Source of the DNA: Scilla litardierei
Lineage: Eukaryota > Streptophyta > Magnoliopsida > Asparagales > Asparagaceae
Assembly: GCA_030789695.1 (NCBI GenBank)
Contig: JAULAV010002390.1
Location: 620,001-684,000 of the forward strand
DNA: 64,000 nucleotides
Direction of reading: 5' to 3'
Shown: piece after piece, positions 24,432-34,675 of the stretch
Position numbering within the stretch: the first letter of the stretch is position 1
Layout of the letters: each line of letters opens with the position of its first letter
Position numbers and translations under genes: made by a program
The notes under the pieces: generated by a model
The model's input: the letters and a program-made list of their open reading frames with translations, nothing else
Told to the model about the DNA's origin: nothing
Databases searched by the model: none

Positions 24432-24590
24432 GGGTCGACATGGAGCCCATCGATGCGGATCTGGATGAGGTGGAGCGGATGGAAAAAGTGGGGTTTCCGT
24501 CATGGTTTGATTCGACAAAGGGGAAGCCGGGTACTTACGTCAAGGTTTGATTCGACAAAGTGGAAGCCGGGTACTTATGGCTAACGTGAG
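24432..24590 (+). other. Exon-like segment with an internal 45-bp duplication
   Basis: The frame reads MEPIDADLDEVERMEKVGF and then PSWFDSTKGKPGTYVK before a stop. The block GGTTTGATTCGACAAAG to CCGGGTACTTA occurs twice in tandem (about 24501-24537 and 24545-24581). The FDSTKGK phrase faintly recalls the C-terminus of the tri-snRNP 27-kDa protein, but this is a weak resemblance only. Confidence 0.25.
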
Positions 24591-25165
24591 TGAGGTTAGG
24601 GTTGTAATGAAGCGACAACCGACGTAGTACATGAATCGCAGTGACTGGTTTAATTGGCCACTATTGCTCCTTGCAGAATCTGTAGAATTGAAATGTCTCC
24701 TGATAAGGAAGACGATTAGGATTTAAACCTTTCTACTCTAAAAATTTGTTTGAGAAATTGAGTTGATTTTAATGAATTTTTCATTGTTGTTGCTATGTAA
24801 CATAGATTTTCTTATATCAATATGTTCATTGTGCTCTTCCATTAAAAGGGATCAATTAAAGTTCTATGTTTTTGCATGCTGAGTATAAAATAAACCATGA
24901 TTAATTTTGATGAAATCAATTTTTAGACTTGGATTGGGCTAATCATTATAGACCTAGGCATGTACAAGTGTTTATCTTTTTTGTATTCTATTTATTGAAA
25001 TTTTATTTATGCGTATGCTTAAGCTGATGTTTGGTTCTCTTTGTTTGAGAGAATTTGTGTTGTATGTTTGATGTCTCCTTTTTCAGTTTTAGTGAGAGTC
25101 AATGTGTTGTTCTGTTGTAGTTTAGGTCGGTAGCAAAATGCTTCACTTTTGGACATGGTTGATGT

Positions 25166-25696
25166 ATGTGTGGCAAACGGCTCAGGTTGTCCGACCCGGA
25201 TTTAATCCGGGTCAAGAACATAAGACCCATACCTGACCTTGCAGGTTGCAGATCACCCGAACCTGACCCACATTCCATTCCTTTTAAAAAATGTTTGTAA
25301 TTAATTGCTGAAAGCATGATTTGAACAACAGATCCCTATGATACTAAAACACAAGCCAACCGAGTTAACAACCACATGTGAAAGTTGCACATCAATTATT
25401 CATTTATTTAAATTCCAAACTCATGTTAAACAATGAAAAATGACATGCCTATAATGGGATTCGAAGCTGAAACCTTTCTTAAAGCAGCACACCCACCAAA
25501 TGCGCTAATCGAACTCCTAACTCCCGTCGATCTGTAAATCAGGTAGAATCTGGGTATATACGGGTTGACAGGTCAAACCCGGACCTGACCCGGATTTAAT
25601 CCAGATCGACCTGGATTCCACCCGACACAGATAGACCCACACCTATACTGGGTTAAGGAGGCCGGGTTCGGGTCAGGTTCATTTTGCCACCCATCC
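25166..25696. mobile_element. hAT-type non-autonomous element (MITE)
   Basis: The terminal inverted repeats contain GTGGCAAA at the left end (25169-25176) and TTTTGCCACCCATCC at the right end. An 8-bp target duplication, GTTGATGT at 25158-25165 and GTTGATGA at 25697-25704, matches at 7 of 8 positions. The interior repeats GACCCGGATTTAATCC twice. There is no transposase frame. Confidence 0.65.
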
Positions 25697-25920
25697 GTTG
25701 ATGAATGTTAACCCAAATTTAGGAATCATGTTAGCTATTTTTTATGTTGGGATTTTAATAAATGTATTGTACTGCATGCTTCTTAGCTTTATTGATAAAC
25801 GTAGGATCTTGATGTGTTTCATGATGCTCTAGGATCATATCCTTTATCAATTTTGTCAGCATTGATCAGATGTTTTTTCCTTTTTACTATGACTAAGGGA
25901 ATGCGTTATGACTATCTATC

Positions 25921-26379
25921 TATTATACATTTGAGGGATGTTATTGAATTAGTTTACCGACTTGGAAAAAATGGTTAATAGAAAGACGGCTGAGATTCAA
26001 TCTTGAGGATGAAAGTTTGTGGAAAAAATTGGCGAAAACCCCTAAAGTTTTGAGTGAACAAAATCTGGAGGGTACGAAATTTTGGGAGAATTAAAGTAGT
26101 TGGGTTAACTAAATTCTCTTAGGTAACTAAATTTTGGGAAACCTAAACTTTTTGACGAACTGATTGCAATTATTGTGTCTTAGTTATTGTTGTTTGTTTA
26201 AATTTAGGGGGATCCAAGATTTTGAGGGTGGATATCTTCAACGAGGGCCCAAATTCAACACTCAATGAGTCCCCAGCACATGAATCTATATTACAATTGA
26301 GGGCAGATTTTGAATTTGTCCTATGTGGCAATGTCACATCAAGTTTTGGAGGGAAATTTTTGGGTTAAAGAAAAATTTA
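25921..26379 (+). mobile_element. Helitron-like sequence left of element B
   Basis: It starts TCTATTATACATTTGAGGG, similar to the start at 13953. At 26175-26230, TGTTTGTTTAAATTTAG followed by CCAAGATTTT resembles 48083-48120 on the other side of element B. Element B may have inserted in, or between, Helitron-derived DNA. No coding sequence is seen. Confidence 0.35.
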
Positions 26380-27313
26380 TGTTTCAGAGTGTTTTCTCAC
26401 TACAAAAGCGTTGACCGTGGACAACCCGGTCAACGTGGTCAAGGGGCCTGTTTGGGTCCCTCGGGTGAGTCGAGTTGGTGCAGGCGAGGCTCGAGTCGGA
26501 TCTGCAGACGACGTGGAGCACGTCGGCTGGGTCGAATCGGGGTCCTCGGTTGTTGGTAGGGCGAGGGGAAGCCTCGGCCTGGGTTGAGACGCTCGGCCTC
26601 GGTCGGTTGTGCTCGGCCTCGGCGGTCGGACGACGAGGGGAAGCCTCGATCGTCCAGCTGGTTGCGTGGTCGGCGAGGGGCGGAGGGGAAGCCTCGGCCC
26701 GTGGATTGGATATCCTCCTGCGTAGACGAGAACACTCGTCAGGGGGGCCGGACCTTGGTTCCGGCCAAAACCCCTCCGATGCCTAAGTCAGACAGTGATC
26801 TGAAAGAGGAGGCCCGGCGGAGACGGTACGACTCGAGAGGAGATCGGTACGGCGTCTCACGGCGCGAGCGGGGGAGGAAGGAGGAGAAATGGGGGAACTA
26901 GGTCGTTGATGGAGTACCTTAGGTTTTAGATACCTGAGATGCGGTCTTTTGTCCTGTCGTCCTCCTAGCCCCTTTATAGACCTCCGCCGTGATTGCCCCC
27001 GACCCACGTCGCTCGTCCGCCCTCAATCGTGCCCCCTCAATCCGCCCCCCCCCCCCCCCCCCCCCCGTCGCCGCTCCCTGCGCCATGCCAGCATCTCCCC
27101 ATTACTGCCATTAAGTGGTAGCGGGATCGAGGGAGCGGTTATCACAGGAGTGGGTGAGTGACCAGTGTGTTACCGGGGACGGGTCGGATCGACATTGGGG
27201 GGGGGTCCCCCATAGGGCCTTATCGAGTGGGCCTGAGTGCGCAGATGGGCTCTTGACCGGCGGTCGGGTTTCTGGGCTCGTGTCTTTCGGGCCTCGGCTA
27301 AATAGGCGTAACA
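26380..27313 (-). mobile_element. 3' LTR of element B (934 bp)
   Basis: It begins TGTTTCAGAG and ends GGCGTAACA on the plus strand. It is nearly identical to 46950-47868 except for a longer C tract. On the minus strand CTATAAAGG near 26975 is the likely TATA box. Downstream of it, short hairpin-like repeats (CGAGG, 5 nt, CCTCG) occur three times. Confidence 0.95.
27045..27066. repeat. 22-bp poly-C tract in the LTR of element B
   Basis: Twenty-two consecutive C, against eleven at 47611-47621 in the partner LTR. Slippage or assembly noise is possible. The tract lies about 70 bp upstream of the minus-strand TATA box. Confidence 0.85.
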
Positions 27314-27618
27314 ATTGCCCCCATCGGTCGGGTCGATCAGCTTCGGCCGGTTCGGCTCAGCCGATGTGACTTCCGCCGACTTTGACAGGCTCGCCAGTCG
27401 ATGCCGACTCATTTATTAGTCGTCATCATGAGTTGGCCCGTTCGATACTTTTAAGGCGCGGGCTCCGAAGCGACGTCGGTCCTCTGATGCTGCCACGTGT
27501 AGGTGCAAGCTTATCCCCACCGCTCGCGGGGTCGTCTTAAGTTGAGAAGCCGAGGGGTTCGTGAGCCGCCATCCCGTCGTTTTCTTCTTTGTGCTGATCC
27601 CTATTCTGCCTGAGCTCT
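27314..27618 (+). promoter_or_regulatory. Element B polypurine tract and severed promoter/leader of its antisense ORF
   Basis: 27314-27325 is the minus-strand polypurine tract (GATGGGGGCAAT). The rest aligns closely with 60770-61008 read in reverse in element C, which lies upstream of C's antisense ORF. It is thus the aORF promoter side. Element A now separates it by 13 kb from the aORF ATG at 40654. Confidence 0.7.
27614..27618. other. Left target-site duplication of element A
   Basis: GCTCT directly before the LTR start TGATCACTCC; it is repeated at 40644-40648. Confidence 0.95.
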
Positions 27619-27916
27619 TGATCACTCCTTATTTTACACCTTTTTTCCCGCATTTTTGCATGCCATTTAGATCGCCCAAATCATGTTTTTCACGATATAT
27701 CGACGATATTGCGATGCTTTTCACGATTTGTTGTTTTTGTCGCATTTCAGGTGATTTGGCGCGATTTGGAGTGATCTCGAGATGCGCTTACTCCAGAGGG
27801 TCACCGACGACCTCCCCGAGGGGTATTTTGCTGTTGGAGAGGAGCGGATGAAGAACGGACGTCGCAGGAGCGACGAGGAGGCCAAAATAAGCAGATTGGG
27901 CATGTTTAGTGTCCCA

Positions 27917-28294
27917 CTCGGCCGAGTGGAGGACCCACTCGGCCGACCAGCGAGACACCGCTCGGCCGACCAGATCAGACACGATTCCTATGTGCACTCG
28001 GCCGAGCGACGGAGACCACATCAGCCGAGTGAAGAGACCACGTCCGCCCGAGTGGCGCCCAGACGAAGCCCTTCATAAATCTCCAAGTTTCTGTTTTTCA
28101 GCTGCCTGAGCTTCAGAAGACCCACTCGGCCGAGTGGAGAATCCCGTCCGCCCGAGTACAATGAAGCCATCGGCCGAGTGACGACAACTCACTCAGCCGA
28201 GCCGCCCCCGAAGTAGAGACCCCTGAAGGCCCCGACTTACTGGAAAATTACAGGGTTTCTCACTCGGCCGAGCGACTTTTGTCACTCGGCCGAG
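27917..28294. repeat. Palindrome array of element A (5' LTR), motif CTCGGCCGAG
   Basis: Twelve decamers start at 27917, 27938, 27961, 27997, 28020, 28043, 28125, 28147, 28169, 28192, 28263 and 28285. Within clusters the steps are 21, 23, 23, 23, 22, 22, 23 and 22 bp; the gaps between clusters are 36, 82 and 71 bp. Most copies are the perfect palindrome or differ at one or two positions. The array ends about 85 bp before the TATA-like box. Confidence 0.95.
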
Positions 28295-28379
28295 TGCGAC
28301 GCGCTGCCTGTAGCGAAAATTGCGGAAAACAGGCTGCGCAGGGGTATTTTGGTCACAGTTTTTGGACGATTTTAGGGGG

Positions 28380-28386
28380 TATTTAA
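28380..28386 (+). promoter_or_regulatory. TATA-like box of element A LTR
   Basis: TATTTAA lies inside an inverted repeat GGGG...CCCC, downstream of the palindrome array. It is the likely start region for the genomic RNA, which would put the hairpins at 28783-29081 about 370-670 nt into the leader. Confidence 0.5.
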
Positions 28387-28782
28387 CCCCTGTTTTTACC
28401 CTAGTTTTAGAGAGCTTCTCCTTAGATTTTTTTTTGCAGCTTTTTAGATTAGCTTTTTAGTTTTATTCTTGAGATTGGAGAGGAGGCAAAGTTTGATTTT
28501 TGTTGGATTAATTGAAGAACTCCATTGGTTTGTCTTTCTCTTCCCCAAAAATTCTATTTTTATTGCATATCTCAATATTGTGATGAATTCTATTGCTTAT
28601 TTCATTGATTATTTTTGTGATCTTGCTATGAATTGTGAGTAGTCGCCACGTCTTGGGGCGTGGGGATGAACCCTACAAGCCCAACTTCATATTTGTGATG
28701 AATTAGTAGAAATTTTGCTAGAATCGATATCTAGGGATTAGATTGGGATCAATTTACTACGGTTAGCTAGGAGTTCATACCG

Positions 28783-29081
28783 ATCAGGATTTGCAAGAGA
28801 TTGGATCCCGATTCGATAGGAAACCCTAGAAATCCGAATTGGGTTGGAATCGAATTTCCGTAGTATCGGTTTGCAAGAGATTGGACCGATACTAGGGTTT
28901 CTGGTTGCAATTTCGTGCCAATACCCGTTTGCAAGAGATTGGACGGGTAGGAACTATCCCAATCTAGATCGTGAGCCGAGTTTGCAAGAGATTGGGCTCG
29001 GTGCGCGATTGGACGATGATGTTGACCCTAATGCTAGTTTTCCTAGGCTAGGGTTTGCAAGAGATTGGACCCAAACCTAGG
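28783..29081 (+). promoter_or_regulatory. Five constant-loop hairpins in the leader of element A
   Basis: The 14-mer TTGCAAGAGATTGG occurs at 28791, 28871, 28929, 28982 and 29055. Each copy is flanked by complementary arms of different sequence: ATCAGGAT/ATCCCGAT; TAGTATCGGT/ACCGATACTA; TACCCGT/ACGGGTA; GCCGAGT/GCTCGGT (with two G-U pairs); and GGGT/ACCC with an outer CCTAGG/CCTAGG. The loop is constant and the stems covary. The 3' LTR repeats the set at about 39987-40285. The location between promoter and PBS suggests a role in the RNA, such as packaging, dimerisation or translation; that is inference. Confidence 0.85.
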
Positions 29082-29445
29082 ATAGCTATAGACCGGCAAC
29101 AGCGCGAGAGCGTGAGCTTGGTTCTACATTCAGTTGCAACTAGTCCATCCAAAATCTCAATCTAGCAATTTTGAAACCGACGAACCACATTTATGAGATA
29201 CGGTGAGTAGCGGGGATTCCCCATTCCCTAGACGTTTTTTATTTGATTCGATATTTCCGCACTTTGTCTGACGATTGTGACAGGATCGCCAAAGGCAAAT
29301 CTTTCTTCTTGAATAGCCAGGGTGATTGGAACAAGCACGGTCATTCGTCCTCCCTGTGTTCGATATCCCGCTCGATGCTACACCGTGCACTTGCGGTAAA
29401 ACTACAACCGTTCTTTAGGGTTACGTCCCGGAGCGATCAAGTTTT

Positions 29446-29463
29446 TGGCGCCGTTGCCGGGGA
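29446..29463 (+). other. Primer-binding site of element A (tRNA-Asp type)
   Basis: TGGCGCCGTTGCCGGGGA, 6 nt after the LTR. Identical to the PBS of element D. Confidence 0.95.
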
Positions 29464-29579
29464 GGGCGTTTAGACGGTGTTCGTCATATACCACCCGGTT
29501 ACTTCTTCTTTCTCTCTTTCTTTACTTTCTTCTGTTCGCACATTCTCCTTGTATTTTGCATAAGGCCTTTGCAGGAAGA

Positions 29580-32500
29580 ATGGAGAATGCAATGTCAACA
29601 ATAGAACTCAGTCTGGAAGACTATGACTCCTTCACAGACCTCCTTAAGGAGCTTGTCGATGAGGTCCACGCTACCAGAGCTTTTGCTATCGACGTCAAGG
29701 ACCCCGCCGAACAACTGTTTGCTAGTTTCGTGATGGACCAGATCTCCCCGGAGGGGACTATCGGGGGCAATGTCAGAGTTGACGTGATCGACGACAAATT
29801 ATATTTCGAAAACGGTGGAACAAGTGTCGAGGATCGCCATACTCCGGGAGGATCTTCAGAGCAAACCAGCTTTCAGGGAGTTACACCCCATGACACTTAC
29901 TCTTGCTTCTATGAATCGTCTGATGTGTTTCAAGATTCCAGGGACGAACCGGAGCCGAGTGAAAGCTCTAACAAAGCTAGCGCAGAATCGGAGAGCGCTT
30001 ATTTCGATGCATCATCCTCACTAAGTAGTGAGTCTGACTCTTCACAAGAGAGCGCGCCACCTGAGCACGAGCTAGACCCGGATGGCAAGGAAGGAGCGAA
30101 ACTCATGCGAGCCGATGAAGTAGAAGGAGAGGCGCCTCTTCAGGTAGAACTTAAACAATTACCTCTGAATCTAAGGTACGCCTTTTTGGGTAACAAATTA
30201 ACTTTCCCGGTGATAGTAAACTCCCACCTCGCGCCAGACCAACTTGAAAAACTCCTAGACGTTCTTAGGAGCCATAAAGATGTCCTGGGATACACTATCT
30301 CCGATCTAAAAGGGATAAGCCCTAGGCTTTGCACGCATAAGATCCATTTGGAGGATACCGACGCCACCTCCATAGAGCCTCAAAGGCGGTTAAACCCGAA
30401 CATGAAGGAGGTGGTTAAAAAGGAAATCCTAAAATTGCTAGAAGCCGGTATAATCTATCCTATCTCAGACAGTAGATGGGTTAGCCCAGTTCATGTCGTC
30501 CCCAAGAAAGGGGGGATGACTGTCCTAAAAAATGAGAAAGGTGAGCCCATATCTACGCGCACCGTCACGGGATGGCGAATGTGCATTGACTATAGGAAAC
30601 TCAATAAAGCCACCCGAAAGGACCATTACCCATTGCCCTTCATTGATCAAATGCTTGAACGCCTCGCAAAACATAAATACTTTTGCTATCTAGACGGGTA
30701 TTCGGGATTCTTCCAAATCCCTTTGCACGAAGATGACCAAGAGAAGACAACTTTCACTTGCCCCTATGGCACCTATGCCTACCGTATGATGCCGTTTGGC
30801 CTTTGTAATGCTCCCGCCACCTTTCAGAGGTGTATGAAATCCATATTTTCCGATTACATTGAAAATATTATGGAAGTCTTTATGGATGATTTCTCGGTTT
30901 ATGGAAGTGAGTTTGACTCTTGTTTGGAAAATCTTACTAAAGTCCTAAAAAGGTGCCAACAAAACAATCTCACTCTCAATTGGGAGAAGTGTCACTTCAT
31001 GGTCACGGAAGGTATAGTTCTCGGACACCTAGTCTCTTCGAGAGGGATTGAGGTAGATAAAGCAAAGATTGAGGTAAACGAGAAACTCCCTCCTCCTATT
31101 AATGTCAAAGGCATTAGAGGCTTTCTTGGTCACGCGGGGTTTTACCGCCGCTTCATCAAGGATTTCGCCTCGATTGCCCGACCACTTACCTCTTTGCTCG
31201 CTAAAGATATTCCTTTTATTTTTTCAGGTGAATGCTTACAAGCCTTCAACGCCTTGAAAGAAGCACTAGTCTCCGCGCCCATCATACAACCGCCGGATTG
31301 GAGCCTTCCTTTTAAGCTGATGTGCGATGCTAGCGACCAAGCCATTGGAGCGGTATTGGGACAAAGAAAAGATAAGAAGCTTCATGCGATATACTATGCG
31401 AGCAAGACATTGGATGACGCACAGAAAAACTACACAACTACCGAAAAGGAGCTTCTAGCGGTCGTCTATTCCATAGAGAAATTTCGCTCCTACCTCCTCG
31501 GTTCCAAGGTGATTGTCCACACCGACCATGCGGCATTGAAGTATCTTTTAAACAAGAAGGAGGCCAAACCTCGGTTGATTAGGTGGATACTCTTGTTGCA
31601 AGAATTCGACTTAGAGATCAGAGATAAGAAGGGTACGGACAATGTCGTGGCGGATCATTTATCTAGGCTCATGCGCGACAAGGAGGACGAGAGTTTGCCT
31701 ATCGACGACACATTCGTGGATGAGAGGCTATATGCCATAAGGACCGGTGAAGTACCTTGGTACGCGGACTTCGTCAACCACTTGACTTGTGGAATCAAAC
31801 CGCATGGGATGTCTACGCAACAAAAGAGGATATTTCTGCATGAGGTCCGTAGCTAATTTTGGGAAGATCCCTACCTTTTCAAGATATGCAAAGATAGTGT
31901 CATTCATAGGTGTGTTTCTAAAGAGGAGGCGACATCCATCATTTTGCATTGCCACGGTCTACCATGCGGAGGACATCATGCCGCCTCTAAAACAACCGCT
32001 AAGATCTTGCAGAGCGGATTCTTCTGGCAAACAATGTTTAGGGACACCCACGCTTTTGTGAAGGGGTGCGATAGATGCCAACAGACCGGGAATATCTCCA
32101 AGCGCAATGAGATGCCGATGAGACCCATCCAAGAAATCGAGCTTTTTGATTGTTGGGGAGTAGACTTCATGGGGCCATTTCCGTCGAGCAATGGTAACAA
32201 ATACATCCTATTGGCCGTTGACTATGTCTCCAAATGGGTGGAAGCAATTGCCACCCCTACTAATGATGCAAGGGTCGTCTCCAAGTTCTTTAAGCAAAAT
32301 ATCTTCCCACGCTTCAGAGTGCATCGTACCTTGATAAGCGACGGGGGAAGCCACTTCATAGAGAACAAGTTTGAAGCCATGCTAAAGAAGTACGGGGTAA
32401 ATCATAGAGTTGGCATGGCATATCACACCCAGACAAGCGGCCAAGTGGAAGTCTCAAATAGAGAAATTAAGCAAATTCTCGAAAAGACGGTGGATCGATC

Positions 32501-33455
32501 TAGAAAGGATTGGTCAATGAAGCTAAATGATGCTCTATGGGCATATCGCACGGCCTTTCGCACTCCCATAGGCACCACACCGTTCCGGCTCGTTTATGGG
32601 AAAGCTTGCCACTTACCCATAGAGTTGGAGCACCGCGCGTATTGGGCCATCAAAACCTTTAATTATGATTACAAGAGTGCGGCGGTGAGGCGACTCTTGG
32701 ACATCAACGAGCTTGATGGGATAAGAAGAGACGCCTACGAAAGCTCAAGAATTTACAAAGAAAGGACCAAGATTTTCCACGATGCCCGCATAACCGTCAC
32801 GGACTTCAAAGTAGGAGACAAGGTCTTGCTCTATAATTCCCGGCTCCGACTATTTCCCGGTAAGTTGAGGTCACGTTGGTCCGGACCTTTCACCATCAAG
32901 CATATACAACCGGGAGGAGCTTTCGAGTTGGAGAGCAAGGACGGTTCCACGTTCAAAGTAAATGGTCAGAGGCTCAAACACTATTCCGAGGGAGTCCCGA
33001 CGGGCGAAACCAATAGAATATATTTGCTTAAGGGACGGCCGGATGATCTTTCATACCTCCTTGATGAGGTAATTGAGGAGGCGATCCCCCACTCTATTGG
33101 CGCTCTATTCGATGAAGATTTCGAGGAAGGCCCGGATTTAGGCCAAAATGAGAAGAAAGATGATTCCCACGACCTCTCCGCTGAAGATGATGAAGGCGAC
33201 GCTGATGTCGCAAGGATTCGAGAGCTCTGTAAGCTCTCGAAATTAAAGTCTCCAAAGAAAGCTCCTCCGGTACGGAAATCGGCATCACCGGTGAAGCCGT
33301 TGACCGGAGCAAATGCTAGCTTGGGGGAGCCTCCCCCCAAGACTATTCGAGATGGGAGACCACCGAGGGAGAACACGCCGCCACGTCCAAATCCAAGCGT
33401 TCTCCCCGAAAAGTTTGATGGGTGCATCTCATATGCACCAAACATCCCACATTGA
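29580..33455 (+). pseudogene. pol: Athila-type pol: RT, RNase H, integrase; one in-frame stop, no gag or protease
   Basis: One frame from ATG 29580 to 33455 would give about 1,290 residues. It is interrupted only by TAA at 31854-31856, and the same frame continues after it ([12 protein letters not shown]). The first 190 residues or so are acidic and Ser-rich, with no gag or protease motif. RT follows ([26 protein letters not shown] at 30879-30893), then RNase H ([25 protein letters not shown]). Integrase has the zinc-binding [11 protein letters not shown] and CDRCQQTG, the catalytic core with VDFMGPF and SDGGSHF, and the downstream [10 protein letters not shown] charged tail ends at 33455. 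The lone stop lies in the linker between RNase H and integrase. The frame is open upstream to 29445, but that part overlaps the PBS. Confidence 0.93.
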
Positions 33456-33786
33456 TTGAAAATTATAGGGGGTCTAGCTCACGACCTTAAACGAGCGCTT
33501 GTCAGGAGGCAACCCGACGGTTTTTGCTTTATTTTTACTTTTTCTTTATTTTCGTTTTAGAAATTTTTAGTGTTTTGAGTCGTTCGCCCAAAAATTTTGT
33601 GATAACGGGTCCTATTTTTCTTGACAGGAGAGGAGATAGGTAGATCCATCATGAGGAGGATGAACACGGCGACGAGGAGCGCCCCAAGAAGGCGCTCGAC
33701 GCTTAGGAGTAAGATGAAATCGACTGGATGAAGAAAGACGGAGTTTAGAGCCCAAACGAAGACAAACAGCAGAACACAAGGCTCAC

Positions 33787-34108
33787 TCGGCCGAGCATAC
33801 TAGTCACTCGGCCGAGTACAGAAGTTCGTCCGGCCGAGCCGCTCACGAACGAGGGAAGTCTGCTGTACCCAACTCTCTGTTTATTTTCCTGATTTCAATA
33901 TAACTGCTACTCGGCCAGTATATATTCCCACTCGGCCGAGTAAAACGGATACCCTCCTAGGGCGAGTCATGCCGAGTAGCTTGAGCCACTTGGCCGAATG
34001 GACTTACTCCACTCGGCCGAGGCTGGTAAGGCCACTTGGCCGAAGCGTAGGCGAGGAGGAAATTTCCATTGACCTCGCTCGGCCGAGTGACCACGTCACT
34101 CGGCCGAG
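33787..34108. repeat. Palindrome array of element A (internal copy), motif CTCGGCCGAG
   Basis: Ten or more CTCGGCCGAG decamers or near copies, mostly 21-23 bp apart within clusters. The last two form an inverted composite: arm CTCGGCCGAGTGA at 34078-34090, 5 nt, and its reverse complement at 34096-34108. This is the same motif as in the LTR at 27917-28294. Confidence 0.9.
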
Positions 34109-34121
34109 TCGTAACTTTTAT

Positions 34122-34128
34122 TATATAA
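34122..34128 (+). promoter_or_regulatory. TATA box for ORF3 of element A
   Basis: TATATAA starts 14 bp after the last palindrome. The equivalent box in element D is at 2189-2196. It implies a separate internal transcript for ORF3. Confidence 0.55.
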
Positions 34129-34675
34129 GGGCCGAGGGGGGCGCGATTTTCGAAACGCAAAACCCAATCGCACCCCGACTCTTCAGCTCCCCTCGCCCGA
34201 CTCCCCTCGCTCGCGCCCCCACTCGCCCGACCGGCCACCTCGCGCCGCCGCTCGGCCCGCCACCGCCGGTCGAGCACCCGCCGACGCCTCGCCCGAGTCG
34301 CCGCCGGCGGCCGCCGCTCCGATCGCCTCCGGTACCCCCTATTTCGCCTTTTTCGCCTCTTTTTGTGTATTTTTCGAGGATCCATGTGCTTAACGAACCC
34401 CTAACCCAAATCAATTTCTATATTTATCCGTTATACCCCTAATGCTCCATACGTTTTGAATATTACCCGCTGATATCTCCATTTCACGCGCAGGTTGTTT
34501 TTGGGAGCTTAGGGGAGCCCAGGGGAGCTTCTTGGGACTGATTCGGGCTTCGCGGAGGCGCTGTCTTCGCACGCTTCCATTGCTTAGCACTCGCGGCGTG
34601 TCGGGGGTACACTCTTTCCTTTATTTTGCACACGCCGCACTTTTTACACTTTTTTGGCGCGCGCTCGGGGCTGAT

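Larger units (their letters stand above)
27619..29439 (+). mobile_element. 5' LTR of element A (1821 bp)
   Basis: It runs from TGATCACTCC to GAGCGATCA. U3 holds the CTCGGCCGAG array (27917-28294) and a TATA-like box (28380-28386). The transcribed part holds five constant-loop hairpins (28783-29081). The PBS starts 6 nt after the end. Confidence 0.97.
33456..34675 (+). other. Element A spacer: post-pol motif, array, internal promoter and ORF3 leader
   Basis: GGAGGCAACCC lies at 33505-33515, the palindrome array at 33787-34108 and a TATA box at 34122-34128. A C-rich leader follows, with a possible 5' UTR intron between a GGTACCCC donor near 34331 and a CGCGCAG acceptor near 34493. No other coding sequence is seen. 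Confidence 0.65.

Noticed and set aside
24432..24548. SNRNP27-like exon
   Set aside because: Only the short FDSTKGK phrase resembles that family; not enough to name the gene.
27045..27066. Poly-C tract as a G-quadruplex regulatory element
   Set aside because: The partner LTR has half the length; slippage or assembly error is the simpler reading.
28844..29080. Small frame with repeated ARDW over the hairpin region
   Set aside because: The repeated residues come from the constant 14-nt loop; the stems covary as nucleic acid, not as codons.
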